Assembly (NCBI GenBank): GCA_947447945.1
Contig: CANFLR010000015.1
Span: 1 to 38,025 of the forward strand
DNA: 38,025 nucleotides
Source: Burkholderiaceae bacterium
GTDB taxonomy: Bacteria; Pseudomonadota; Gammaproteobacteria; Burkholderiales; Burkholderiaceae
Direction of reading: 5' to 3'
Under the pieces are notes generated by a model. It worked only from the letters and a program-made list of their open reading frames with translations. It made no database searches and was not told the DNA's origin. Position numbers and translations under genes: made by a program. This document shows positions 18,283 through 27,356 of this stretch, piece after piece (positions within the stretch are counted from its first letter, which is position 1; the number at the start of each line of letters is the position of its first letter).

Positions 18283-19383
18283 TTAGGCAATCTCTAAGAA
18301 TGCATACGGAGTCATTTGCTTTACCACTGCTTTACCCAATTGCCCAAACTCATTACTTCCCCAACCTAGTAGTTGGTTTTTTCCAATGGCCAAGGCATGT
18401 GTTTCGCCAGCGGCAATTGCTCGCACTTCAGATAAACGGGGAATCAGTGTAGGGGCACTACGAGACTTCAGGTCACCCAAGCCTAATTGACCAAAGCCAT
18501 TCCAGCCCCAAGCGTAGACCTTACCAGAGGAGCCCAGAGCAAGCGAATAATGCATCCCAGCGGCTATTGCAGTAATCTTTTCTGAAAAAGAAATTGGCTG
18601 GGGATGATCAATATAGGACTGAGTACCACCCCCAGTTTGACCGAAGTTGTTGCTACCCCAAGCAAATACCTTGCCATCAGTTGTGAGCACTAAAACATGG
18701 GTTGACCCAGCGGCAATCTTTTGTACCCGAGGAATAAACAGAATGGGTTCAGGACTAACAATAGTATTGAGGTGGCCTAAACCCAATTGACCGGCGCTAT
18801 TGCTTCCCCAGGCATAGAGCCCCCCATCAGCAGACAACGCAATCATGAAGCGATCGCCAATAGCGACATCCTGAATGATAGGAAGCCCATCAATCCAGCC
18901 TGGCAATGCATTGATTTGGGTCTCAACGCGTCCTAAGGCACCATCTGTATTAAATCCCCAAGTAAAGACTTTGCCTGACTGATCAATTGCGGCATATAAA
19001 AATTGGCCAGCAAGGACTTTAGTTGCATTCGGAATATCGCCAAGCAAGGTTGGGGCTTCAGAAAATAGTGTTTTGCCACCAACACCAACTTGACAGAATC
19101 CCCAAACAAAAATCTGCTGTTGATCTGAAATACCAAGGCTAACGCCGAAACCCGCAGAGATAGTGGAATAACGAGATGGCTTGGTCACATAGACCGGCTT
19201 GGCATCGGTCTCTTTCAGCGCACTACAAATATCAACAAAAGGAGGGGTGACGCGACCACTTCCAGCACCGCCCCAACCCAACACTTCACCTGACTTCAAA
19301 AGAACTAAAGTCTGATCCTTGCCCCCTGAAATAGCAGTGGCTTGAAAGACATCCGTTTTCAATGCTGCTACAGAATTATCCAC
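18283..19383 (-). CDS. RCC1-repeat beta-propeller protein
   Basis: This is a 366-residue protein built almost entirely of seven RCC1 repeats. Each carries a pattern like G(S/M)xHxLxLxxDGKVFAWGSNxxGQLG (blades near residues 20, 75, 125, 175, 225, 280 and 330), enough for one closed seven-bladed propeller. It resembles alpha-tubulin-suppressor/ATS1-like repeat proteins. It starts at GTG 19383, 19 bases after the YHYH gene, with no good Shine-Dalgarno and no obvious signal peptide, although both neighbours are exported. Probably a protein-interaction scaffold. An overlooked upstream start or non-classical export is possible. Confidence 0.88.
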   Translation of the reverse strand: MDNSVAALKTDVFQATAISGGKDQTLVLLKSGEVLGWGGAGSGRVTPPFVDICSALKETDAKPVYVTKPSRYSTISAGFGVSLGISDQQQIFVWGFCQVGVGGKTLFSEAPTLLGDIPNATKVLAGQFLYAAIDQSGKVFTWGFNTDGALGRVETQINALPGWIDGLPIIQDVAIGDRFMIALSADGGLYAWGSNSAGQLGLGHLNTIVSPEPILFIPRVQKIAAGSTHVLVLTTDGKVFAWGSNNFGQTGGGTQSYIDHPQPISFSEKITAIAAGMHYSLALGSSGKVYAWGWNGFGQLGLGDLKSRSAPTLIPRLSEVRAIAAGETHALAIGKNQLLGWGSNEFGQLGKAVVKQMTPYAFLEIA

Positions 19384-19402
19384 AAAACATTGCTAGCATC
19401 AG

Positions 19403-20578
19403 TTAGGGTTTGGCTGCATTGTAATAGGCAAAGCCCTCTTTCATATAAGGATTAGTACCCAAAGCACCCGATGAAGTATTTGGCGGATTGTCTGGCCCAA
19501 GTGCTAGATCATAGTTGACCTTACCTCTAAAGCAACCAACGGAGTATGGATATTGCCGATTTAAAACGTAGTGATAAGTGGTTTTCTTTGTGCCATCGGG
19601 CATGGTGATTTCAGATGTAACCCCATGACAGATATCTAACTCATCATTAGTCATTTCATGACCATCTGCAGCACGTGGACCGGTGATTGGAAAGCCATCT
19701 AAAGCAAAACCAAATACCGGTGATTGCCCCGTTGTTCCCTGATTAGGAAAGCATTTCCAAGAGTAGCCATGCAGGTGATACTGCTGATTGTAAGGATGTC
19801 CAAAACACGCATCCGTTGGTAAAGCATTGACAGGGTTGTAATAATTTCCACTTGAGTCATTGGCCTTTTCAACATGCCATACCGCACCAGTCAACGTAAC
19901 ACCCACAATTAAAGAGTTGATCGGATAGAAACCTGTTGCTACAGGATTCAATGGCACATAAGAAATCAGTGGATACGGAGAAATTCCAATAGCAGCGGCG
20001 TTGGTGTAAGTTTCGCCTGTCGCAGGGTTGGTGCCTCCCGGCAAAGCGGCATAGTAGGAATAAGCAGCGGTTCCAGATTGAACCGGGAATGTCCCCATTT
20101 GCGTGCTAGGCAAGCCATTCCCCACAAATAGTCGAGTACCTTGACCGGAGAAACCAGTAACGTCTTGGGTTGGAATAGTAAACATCTCAAAAACACTACC
20201 TTGCGAGCTATACACAGTCGCACTATTAGAGCCATCGACATATGGAATTTCTGAGAGTGTAATGATATTTGTGCTTGTATTCGTCCATGAAGTAGCAAGC
20301 TGGCTCATCGTAGGTGGCATACTCGCTAGAGTAGCAAAAATGAAATCAATACATTGGCCATTTTTAGCGCAAGTAATATTACTAGACCCCGGCACAACGG
20401 TGACTAGCGTCGTTTCACCTGTCGAGCTTGATGAACTGCTATCACCGCCACCACCGCAAGCCACTAAAATTACTGCAGATGTAAAAAATGCGCCTAGGAC
20501 TAGAGCAGCCTTATTAGAAACTCTAGAAAAAGGGCTCTTGTATGCTGCTGCAAGGAATTTCTTAAATCTATATTGCAT
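19403..20578 (-). CDS. YHYH-domain lipoprotein
   Basis: This 391-residue exported lipoprotein has a signal ending TSAVILVAC (Cys41), then a GGGGDSSSSSS tether. The C-terminal half carries the YHYH-family pattern: ACFGHPYNQQYHLHGYSWKC at about 257-276, GFALDGFPITGP, then DICHG and TYHYVLNRQYPY with YHY at 335-337, and a final GCFRG. The motif is rich in His, Tyr and Cys, consistent with metal binding, but the domain function is not established. The start is ATG 20578, with AGGAG six bases upstream. It is the first gene of the operon with the RCC1-like and copper-oxidase-like genes, and faces a TetR-type gene across a 237-base spacer. Confidence 0.88.
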   Translation of the reverse strand: MQYRFKKFLAAAYKSPFSRVSNKAALVLGAFFTSAVILVACGGGGDSSSSSSTGETTLVTVVPGSSNITCAKNGQCIDFIFATLASMPPTMSQLATSWTNTSTNIITLSEIPYVDGSNSATVYSSQGSVFEMFTIPTQDVTGFSGQGTRLFVGNGLPSTQMGTFPVQSGTAAYSYYAALPGGTNPATGETYTNAAAIGISPYPLISYVPLNPVATGFYPINSLIVGVTLTGAVWHVEKANDSSGNYYNPVNALPTDACFGHPYNQQYHLHGYSWKCFPNQGTTGQSPVFGFALDGFPITGPRAADGHEMTNDELDICHGVTSEITMPDGTKKTTYHYVLNRQYPYSVGCFRGKVNYDLALGPDNPPNTSSGALGTNPYMKEGFAYYNAAKP

Positions 20579-20623
20579 ACCAACTCCTAGAGAACGATGG
20601 TTTTGCTTGTCAAATTGGTCCAC

Positions 20624-20652
20624 CATATAGGAAAACATCCAATTTCTAACAA
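20624..20652 (-). promoter_or_regulatory. Candidate promoter of the YHYH/RCC1/oxidase-like operon
   Basis: On the minus strand, TTGTTA (20647-20652) and TATATG (20624-20629) are 17 bases apart, with a leader of about 39 bases. Each matches four of six consensus bases. Confidence 0.35.
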
Positions 20653-20733
20653 TTTGCCATGAATTTAGCATTGAAAGTTACGAGATCGACTAGGCAAGCT
20701 GTCCGCATTTAGATCATTGCTAGAGTACTTAAA

Positions 20734-20752
20734 ACCCATATAGTAATTGGGT
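20734..20752. promoter_or_regulatory. Inverted repeat between the YHYH operon and the TetR-type gene
   Basis: ACCCA and TGGGT flank nine A/T-rich bases in the 237-base divergent spacer. The position suits an operator of the neighbouring TetR-type regulator, but the half-sites are short and no second copy was seen. Confidence 0.3.
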
Positions 20753-20815
20753 CTGATAGACTTCTGATGCGGCACCCTGATAGCGTCCCGCTTTTGACAT
20801 TCTAAAATATCCCAA

Positions 20816-21439
20816 ATGAACAAAAAAACGGTGGTTTCATTTTCCGACCCAAAGCAAGATCGCTCTAAGCAAACCTTAGAAAATATCTTAGAGGCCGCTT
20901 ATGAAATCGTAGAAAGTGCAGACCCAGAAGTATTTACCAGCAGAAGCCTTGCTAGAAAATCTGGTTACTCTTTAGGCACATTAACAAGACGCCTCAGCTC
21001 CATTGAAAATGTGTTTTTCTGGGCGATTCAAAAAGGTCGAGAGGCGCACTTTCAAAAACTGGCGGATAGCTTCTCCCTATTTGATCCTAATTTACCCGTT
21101 GAAAAATTTGTGGAAGCCATGGTAAATCAAAGTTTTTCAGGCATCGGTAAGGTTGGTCCAAAAGTCATGCGCTATTACGATGATCGATTTACCAAAAAAA
21201 ATGGTCTACCTGCCGACTATTTTAACTATGTCGATGTAGTTATAGAACCCTATCAAAAGTTATGTAGCAGAGATAGAACCAATACCTTCAGAATGATGAC
21301 GCGAGATGAAGCGTGGTTCAGTTTTAGAGCGGTACTACCTATTTTAGAAAGACCATTTGCTCAAGGCGATTTAATCGCTGGAACAGAAGAACATCGCAGA
21401 ATATCGATTGAGCTTATTACCAGGTTACTTGCAAAGTGA
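20816..21439 (+). CDS. TetR/AcrR-family transcriptional regulator
   Basis: This is a 207-residue regulator. The N-terminal helix-turn-helix spans about 14-60: DRSKQTLENILEAAYEIV, then SRSLARKSGYSLGTLTRRLSS, with the tyrosine/leucine-rich recognition helix of TetR proteins. The C-terminal helical ligand domain is unassigned. It is divergent from the YHYH operon, the usual arrangement for a local TetR repressor, so control of that operon is the simplest inference. No ribosome-binding site precedes ATG 20816, and a TAAAAT -10-like box at 20803-20808 would give an almost leaderless mRNA. Confidence 0.82.
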   Translation: MNKKTVVSFSDPKQDRSKQTLENILEAAYEIVESADPEVFTSRSLARKSGYSLGTLTRRLSSIENVFFWAIQKGREAHFQKLADSFSLFDPNLPVEKFVEAMVNQSFSGIGKVGPKVMRYYDDRFTKKNGLPADYFNYVDVVIEPYQKLCSRDRTNTFRMMTRDEAWFSFRAVLPILERPFAQGDLIAGTEEHRRISIELITRLLAK

Positions 21440-21484
21440 TCTCATCTCATTTAAAGCGGTACCTAAAATAGCGCGGAAGGATCT

Positions 21485-22390
21485 TTAGTTCTTACCCACC
21501 ATCAATCCAGCTCTCAGCACTTCATAATGCAAATGGGGCCCGGTTGATCTTCCAGTTGAACCTACTTTGGCAATCACTTGTGACTTTTTCACAAAATCGC
21601 CCTGCTTAATTAGTAACTCTTGTGCGTGGGCGTAGCGAGTGACAACGCCATTGCTATGCTTGACATCCACTACATAGCCATACTCTTCATCCCAGGCTGC
21701 ACGAGTGACTACGCCATCAGCCGTCGCCATCACAGGTGTGCCGTGCGCCGCTGGAAAATCGGTACCCTCATGCCAAGCGATCGCATGGGTAAAGGGGTCG
21801 GTGCGATATCCCAAGCCACTTGATGCTTGGGTTGGTAACGCTAGAGGTGAAGCGCTGGGGAGGGAATTTACCGCATCCCAGCTATGCGTTAAGGATTGCT
21901 TCATTTCATTTAGACGAGCACTCATTGCCATCGAGTCTTGAACGGTGCGGTCTAAGCGAACGCCATATTGCTCATCCTCATTACCCAAGTGAATCGTTGG
22001 AGAAGACGTTCTTAAAGGGCCACCCTGCGACATTCCAAAATTCGCTACTGGCTGTTGACTAAGATTGAACTGGCCATTGGATCGCAACAATTGCGTCCGC
22101 AAGGCATCCAATTGGTCTAAGTCGCGCTGCGCCTCTTCAAGGCGAGACTGGAGCTCGGTTAACTTCGTTTCGTAGTCTGCGTCTGAAGTAGCAACAAAAC
22201 GCTTCTCTAGAAAAGCTTTTCTTTGTGATGCTAGCAAAATATCTTGAGCCTCGTTGGTCATTGAGGAAATTGTCCAACTTGCAGAAAAAATCAACGCTGT
22301 GACAGCCAGCGCACCCATCGTCAAACGAAATCCTGAAAGATGAATTTCGCGTACGCGACTATGTGGTCCAGTCATAATGAGTATTTGCAT
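21485..22390 (-). CDS. M23-family (LytM) peptidase, membrane-anchored
   Basis: This is a 301-residue periplasmic murein-hydrolase-like protein. One membrane helix lies at about 24-43, then a coiled coil at about 70-103, and a C-terminal M23 domain. Zinc ligands are His207 and Asp211 in WHEGTDFPA, and His288 in GPHLHYEV; catalytic His255 is in RYAHAQ. All are present, so it should be an active endopeptidase. The C-terminus stops earlier than in most relatives (no VNPxxYL tail). The start has GAGG seven-odd bases upstream inside the end of gspF, two bases beyond its stop, so it is cotranscribed with gspF. It may open the wall for T2SS assembly; this role is an inference. Confidence 0.9.
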   Translation of the reverse strand: MQILIMTGPHSRVREIHLSGFRLTMGALAVTALIFSASWTISSMTNEAQDILLASQRKAFLEKRFVATSDADYETKLTELQSRLEEAQRDLDQLDALRTQLLRSNGQFNLSQQPVANFGMSQGGPLRTSSPTIHLGNEDEQYGVRLDRTVQDSMAMSARLNEMKQSLTHSWDAVNSLPSASPLALPTQASSGLGYRTDPFTHAIAWHEGTDFPAAHGTPVMATADGVVTRAAWDEEYGYVVDVKHSNGVVTRYAHAQELLIKQGDFVKKSQVIAKVGSTGRSTGPHLHYEVLRAGLMVGKN

Positions 22391-22392
22391 CT

Positions 22393-23613
22393 TTACCTCA
22401 CACCTGAATTCATTTCCAAGATTGGCTGCATTACAGCCATCACGATTCCTAATACCATCAACCCCATCACCAATATCAGTAGAGGCTCAAGCAAGCTCGT
22501 AAAGATTTTGGTTTTTTGCTCAGACTCCAGCTCGGCATTTTCAGCGCCATATTTCAGCATTTCCGCCAGTTTGCCAGAAGCCTCGCCCGAACGAATTAAG
22601 TGAATCAAAATCGGTGAAAAGACGCCCTGACTGCCCAAAGCGCGAGCTAGGTTCGTACCCTCTCGTAAACGCACCTCCGTTGAATCAATCGCCACCTGCA
22701 AAACCGAATTACTCAAAGTACTTCGTGCGCTATGCAAAGCAGTCAAGATGGGCACATTGGCTGACACCAGCATTGCCATTGTATTGGCAAAACGCGCCGT
22801 CTCAAAACCCAGTAGCAATGGGCCCACCAAAGGCAGATTAAGGAGTACGCCATCTACTTTCAAGCGGGTCTCGTGTCTCGCTAAGGCGCGCCGTCCATAA
22901 ACAATAGCAGCGACAATGAGTAAAGCGAGCAACCAGCCCCAATTGACTAAAAAATCTGAAAGCGCCAAGATAAAACGGGTTGAAAATGGCAAGACTTGTC
23001 GCGTACTCTGAAAGACTCTCGCAATCTGCGGAACCACATAGGTCATTAAGAATAAGACGATCATGAAAGCCACGCCCGTGAGCATTGCAGGATAAGCTAA
23101 AGCACCCATGGCTTTTTGTCGCAATGCTTGGCGTTTCTCTAAAAACTCAGCAAGCTGTGTGAGTACTTGCCCCATCTTTCCAGACTGCTCAGCAGCGCCC
23201 ACAACCCCTTGATATAAAGAATCAAACGACGCCGGCTGAATAGCAATCGCCCGCGATAGAGGCAAACCCGCACGCAATTCAGAAACAACCGCTTGTAATA
23301 CCGTTTTGATATGTACTTGATTGGTTTCATCCGCCAACACAGATAGAGCTTCATCGATTTGCACTCCTGAGCGCACCAAAATCGCCAGTTGCTTTGTGAG
23401 CAGTGCTAAATCAGCGCGACTGAGAGGTTTATTTTCCGAGAACCAGCGATTCCAAAACCGTTGCTTACCCCAGTCGGCCTCTAACTCAATAGTGACTGGA
23501 ACCAGTTGCTTAGCCATGAGTACCTGACGTATAGCGCGCTCACTATCGCCTTCAATACTTCCGCGCTCACTTTTTCCAGCATAAGTTAAGGCTTCAAAGC
23601 GATAGCGTGGCAT
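22393..23613 (-). CDS. gspF: Type II secretion inner-membrane protein GspF
   Basis: This is the polytopic platform protein of the T2SS, 406 residues. It begins MPRYRFEALTYAGKSERGSIEG, the typical GspF N-terminus. Two duplicated cytoplasmic four-helix domains carry GVQIDEAL and RSGEASGKLAEML, each next to membrane helices (for example MLTGVAFMIVLFLMTYVVP). It ends LMVLGIVMAVMQPILEMN, as expected. It lies 10 bases downstream of gspE. Confidence 0.95.
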   Translation of the reverse strand: MPRYRFEALTYAGKSERGSIEGDSERAIRQVLMAKQLVPVTIELEADWGKQRFWNRWFSENKPLSRADLALLTKQLAILVRSGVQIDEALSVLADETNQVHIKTVLQAVVSELRAGLPLSRAIAIQPASFDSLYQGVVGAAEQSGKMGQVLTQLAEFLEKRQALRQKAMGALAYPAMLTGVAFMIVLFLMTYVVPQIARVFQSTRQVLPFSTRFILALSDFLVNWGWLLALLIVAAIVYGRRALARHETRLKVDGVLLNLPLVGPLLLGFETARFANTMAMLVSANVPILTALHSARSTLSNSVLQVAIDSTEVRLREGTNLARALGSQGVFSPILIHLIRSGEASGKLAEMLKYGAENAELESEQKTKIFTSLLEPLLILVMGLMVLGIVMAVMQPILEMNSGVR

Positions 23614-23623
23614 AAGTGACTAA

Positions 23624-25036
23624 CTAATCAATCTCAATCGTGCCAGTAACCCGCAAAATCTCTTCGGGAGTGGACTTTTTATCGGCTACCCAACGTTTGC
23701 CATCATCGGCTAGAGTGCGCATACCACCCAGTAGGGCTTGCTTGCGAAGCTCACTCTCTGATGCATGCTGATGAATTAATTCCCGAATCTTCTCGTTGGT
23801 GGTCATCAACTCATAGATTCCAGCGCGACCGCTATAGCCAGATTCAGCACACTGCGGGCAACCCTTGCCGCCGCAAGCTTGGCAAGTTAAACGAATTAAA
23901 CGCTGCCCCAAAACACCCAAGAGCGTTGAAGACAGCAGAAATGGTTCAATACCCATATCAATCAAGCGTGTGACAGCTGAAGGTGCATCATTGGTATGCA
24001 AGGTTGCGAGTACCAAGTGCCCCGTTAAAGAAGCTTGGACTGCGATCTGGGCGGTTTCTAGATCTCGAATCTCACCTATCATCACAATGTCAGGATCTTG
24101 ACGCAAGATCGCCCTTAAAGCTCGCGCAAAGTTCATCTCAATGCGGGAGTTCACCTGTGTTTGACCAATGCCATCCAAGTTGTATTCAATAGGATCTTCA
24201 ACCGTCATGATGTTGTTGATCTTATTGCGTAGGCGCAATAAAGCGCCATACAAAGTCGTTGTCTTACCGCTACCCGTTGGGCCTGTTACCAAGACAATTC
24301 CGTGTGGCCGATGAATCAACTGATCGAACTGTTGAAAGGTATCCTCAGCCATACCTAAGGCACGCAGGTCTAAACGATCATAATTTTTTTCCAGCAAACG
24401 CAGTACGACCCGCTCACCATGAGATGTCGGCAAGGTCGAGACACGAATATCGATCGCCCTACCGCCTACCCGTAAAGAAATCCGCCCATCTTGTGGCATC
24501 CGCTTCTCAGCAATATCCAGAGCAGCCATAATCTTGATGCGTGAGACTAAAGCAGCGTGTAGATCTGGGCGCATATCCACAATGTCACGCAAATTACCAT
24601 CCACCCTAAAACGGACCACCGATTTGCGCTCAAATGCTTCTAGATGGATATCCGAAGCGCCGTCACGACTTGCCTGTTTTAAAAGACTATTGATCATACG
24701 GATCACTGGAGCATCATCATTCATCTCGAGTAAATCTTCTGAGACCGGCATCTCCTGTAAGAGGCGCGACAAATCAACCGCCTCCTCAACTTCATCTACT
24801 ACTTGCGCGGCATTTAAATCACCCTGCGAATAATTTGCATTCAGGGCTTCTAAGACCGCTTCACTTGAAACTTCAATACGCTGAATGGGACCAACTAGAC
24901 GACACACTTCCTGCAGTACTGATAAATCAGTTTGATCGCTGTGCATCAAGCTTGGCAACTCACCTTCAAGCCCTGCAGCATTTTTCAGAAGAATTTGATG
25001 GGCCCTGGCATAGGCAAACGGAATGCGCAGCATCAT
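23624..25036 (-). CDS. gspE: Type II secretion ATPase GspE
   Basis: This 470-residue cytoplasmic hexameric ATPase drives pseudopilus assembly. Walker A GPTGSGKT is at 252-259, Asp box near 280, Walker B IVMIGEIRD at about 317-325, and His box TGHLVLATLHTND at 338-350. The tetracysteine zinc site C-x2-C-x4-C-x2-C is present (Cys385, 388, 393, 396), which is typical of GspE. The N1 domain is short. A start three bases later is also possible (MM). It begins three bases after the gspD stop. Confidence 0.96.
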   Translation of the reverse strand: MMLRIPFAYARAHQILLKNAAGLEGELPSLMHSDQTDLSVLQEVCRLVGPIQRIEVSSEAVLEALNANYSQGDLNAAQVVDEVEEAVDLSRLLQEMPVSEDLLEMNDDAPVIRMINSLLKQASRDGASDIHLEAFERKSVVRFRVDGNLRDIVDMRPDLHAALVSRIKIMAALDIAEKRMPQDGRISLRVGGRAIDIRVSTLPTSHGERVVLRLLEKNYDRLDLRALGMAEDTFQQFDQLIHRPHGIVLVTGPTGSGKTTTLYGALLRLRNKINNIMTVEDPIEYNLDGIGQTQVNSRIEMNFARALRAILRQDPDIVMIGEIRDLETAQIAVQASLTGHLVLATLHTNDAPSAVTRLIDMGIEPFLLSSTLLGVLGQRLIRLTCQACGGKGCPQCAESGYSGRAGIYELMTTNEKIRELIHQHASESELRKQALLGGMRTLADDGKRWVADKKSTPEEILRVTGTIEID

Positions 25037-25039
25037 GAA

Positions 25040-27313
25040 TTACTGAGGAGTTAGAGGGGCTGCGGGTCCGGGCGTTGCCGGCGCAGAAGAAGGCCTGACT
25101 GAAATTGGCTTAGTCAAACCACTCGATGGCAAGTTATTGTTTGGTACGGGCTTTCCGGGTTGAACCAATGGTGGCTCGAAATCCGAGATTTTCGGTAAAT
25201 CTTCCTTGGGTAAGAGCATAGGCGCTTGTTTAAATTGCTGCTCAGTACTTTGTACCAAGCCAAGACGATTATTGGTAATATCAGCACTTTGCTCTTTATC
25301 TCTCAGGATGTAAGGACGGATAAATACCAATAAATTGGTTTTGGTGCGCTTCTTAGAGTCAGACCGAAAGAGTGCGCCAATAATTGGAATGTCGCTCAAA
25401 AAAGGGACGCCACTGGATCCATCGGCATAACTATCCTCGATCAAGCCGCCCAAGACAATAATTTGACCATCATCAACCAAGACATTGGACTCAATATTGC
25501 GCTTATTCAAAATAATCCCTGAGACAAAATTTTGGTTATAGATAGAAGAAACTTCTTGGTAGATCTGCATCTTCACTAAACCATTATCAGAAATTTGCGG
25601 ACGCACCCGTAAAGTCAAACCCACATCTTGCCGTGAAATTGTCTGAAATGGCGTCACGGTAGTAGTAGATCCAGTCTGCGCATATTGACCCGTCACAATC
25701 GGCACGTTTTGACCAACCACAATCCGCGCCTCCTCGTTATCCAAGGTAATTAAATTCGGCGTTGAAAGAATATTGGTGCCTTGAGTTGTCGCCAAAGCGG
25801 TGATTAAGGCAGACATGCCGTACACGCCATTAAATTTCGTGAGCAAGCCTAAATTTAAGCCCTGCTGCGGGGGAATGGTGCTTGTAATAGTCTGTCCAGA
25901 GGGATTTAGGATCCCATTAATATTTTGACTTAAGTTAATAATATTTGAACCGGCAACACCGGTTGCGCTCGTATAGTTGGTGCCGCCAAATGCGGTGTTC
26001 TGATTACCCGAGCCAACCAGGCCTTGCCACTGAATACCTAAATCGGCCGCATTGGTTGAGCTCACCTCCACAATCAGGGATTCGATATAGACCTGCGCAC
26101 GGCGGCGATCTAACTGCTCAATCACAGTCCGTAAATTACGGTACAAAGGCTCTGCGGCTGTAATGATGATGGAATTGGTTGCTGGCTCAGCCTGAATAAT
26201 GCCACCCGTAGTTGGATTACTAGAACTCACTAATGCGGAAGTGGCTGCACTGGCACCGGTGGCACCTGGCGCTGAAGTACTTGCTGCTGGCTGGGTGATA
26301 TTGGCCGTGGCGCCAGCTTGACCAGCTACGCCTGCTGCCTGAGCAGAGAGACTAGCATCTGCCGCCACAATTGCACGCAGCGTAATGGCTAACTTGGTAG
26401 CTTCCGCATTTTTGAGTGGTACAACCCAAATATTGCCGTTATTGGCGGTAGGTGTATCTAGCCGTGCTACTAGCACCCGAATTTGACGGATACGTTCTGC
26501 ACTGGCACCACGTACCAAAATCGCATTGCTACGAGGCTCAGCCAAGATAATGGTTTTTAATGCTGGGTCCGCAGCGCCGCCGCTAGTAGTTGAAGTATCC
26601 AGCACCTTGGTCAAAATCGTGGCCATATCCGTGGCAATCGCATATTGCAATTTAATACTCTGCACATCGCTAGATGTCGGCGCGTCAATGGATTCAATTA
26701 ACTGACCAATTCTCTGAATATTGCTGGCGTAATCGGTAATGACAATCGTGTTGTTACCGGGATAAGAATTGATCGTATTGTTTGATGAAACCAGGGGGCG
26801 CAAGACCGGCAAAAGATTGTTTGCTGACTCATAATTCAGTTTAAAAACACGGGTAATAATTTGATCGCCCGATTCTGAACTCTTGCCTGTTGTCACAGAA
26901 TTACTGATGAGTTTGGCATCAGCCTCAGGTACGACACGATAAATCCCATTCACATCAACCAAGGCAAAACCAGCGGTACGCAAGGCAGTAGAGAAGGCGT
27001 CAACGGCCTTTAATTTAGTGAGTGGCTTATTGCTAATCAGATTGATACTGCCTTTGACCTTAGGGTCAACCAAGATGGTTTGGCCGGTAGCCTTTGCTAA
27101 AACACTAGCAACCGATTCAATATCGGCATTTGAAAAAGACAGGGTAATACTACCCTCATCAGGAACAACAAGCTTGCTTGGTATGGGTGCAGTTTGGGCA
27201 TAAGCAAAAGATCCAAAAATACTTTGGCCCACTAGCACAGTAATTAGTGTACGCAAAAAGGCATGACGCAAACGCATCGAATAAGCAGAGTGACTCAGAC
27301 TGTACATGCCCAT
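25040..27313 (-). CDS. gspD: Type II secretion secretin GspD
   Basis: This is the outer-membrane multimeric channel of the T2SS, 757 residues. A signal peptide ends near FAYAQTA (about 41). The N0 domain begins ITLSFSNADIESVASVLAK, followed by KH-like N1-N3 domains (PSSDVQSIKLQYA, VYIESLIVEVS). Between the domains is an Ala/Ser/Gly/Thr-rich insert at roughly 330-375, and then the secretin core with VVGQNVPIVTG and a C-terminal VFIRPYILRD. A Pro-rich tail of about 60 residues follows. No pilotin gene is adjacent and no S-domain pilotin site is evident. Confidence 0.95.
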   Translation of the reverse strand: MGMYSLSHSAYSMRLRHAFLRTLITVLVGQSIFGSFAYAQTAPIPSKLVVPDEGSITLSFSNADIESVASVLAKATGQTILVDPKVKGSINLISNKPLTKLKAVDAFSTALRTAGFALVDVNGIYRVVPEADAKLISNSVTTGKSSESGDQIITRVFKLNYESANNLLPVLRPLVSSNNTINSYPGNNTIVITDYASNIQRIGQLIESIDAPTSSDVQSIKLQYAIATDMATILTKVLDTSTTSGGAADPALKTIILAEPRSNAILVRGASAERIRQIRVLVARLDTPTANNGNIWVVPLKNAEATKLAITLRAIVAADASLSAQAAGVAGQAGATANITQPAASTSAPGATGASAATSALVSSSNPTTGGIIQAEPATNSIIITAAEPLYRNLRTVIEQLDRRRAQVYIESLIVEVSSTNAADLGIQWQGLVGSGNQNTAFGGTNYTSATGVAGSNIINLSQNINGILNPSGQTITSTIPPQQGLNLGLLTKFNGVYGMSALITALATTQGTNILSTPNLITLDNEEARIVVGQNVPIVTGQYAQTGSTTTVTPFQTISRQDVGLTLRVRPQISDNGLVKMQIYQEVSSIYNQNFVSGIILNKRNIESNVLVDDGQIIVLGGLIEDSYADGSSGVPFLSDIPIIGALFRSDSKKRTKTNLLVFIRPYILRDKEQSADITNNRLGLVQSTEQQFKQAPMLLPKEDLPKISDFEPPLVQPGKPVPNNNLPSSGLTKPISVRPSSAPATPGPAAPLTPQ

Positions 27314-27356
27314 TTTTCGTTATCTAATTTCAGTTCAAATAATTCAACATCATTCA

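Noticed and set aside
18273..18290. TTG start for the copper-oxidase-like gene
   Set aside because: The ATG at 18275 has AAGG five bases upstream and gives a better twin-arginine signal; the TTG start would also overlap the preceding stop.
20579..20671. Upstream-extended start for the YHYH lipoprotein
   Set aside because: The extension lacks a ribosome-binding site and would put 31 extra residues before the lipoprotein signal; ATG 20578 has AGGAG at good spacing.
20794..20799. TTGACA as -35 box of the TetR-type gene
   Set aside because: A 17-base spacing would place the -10 within the start codon and no match exists there.
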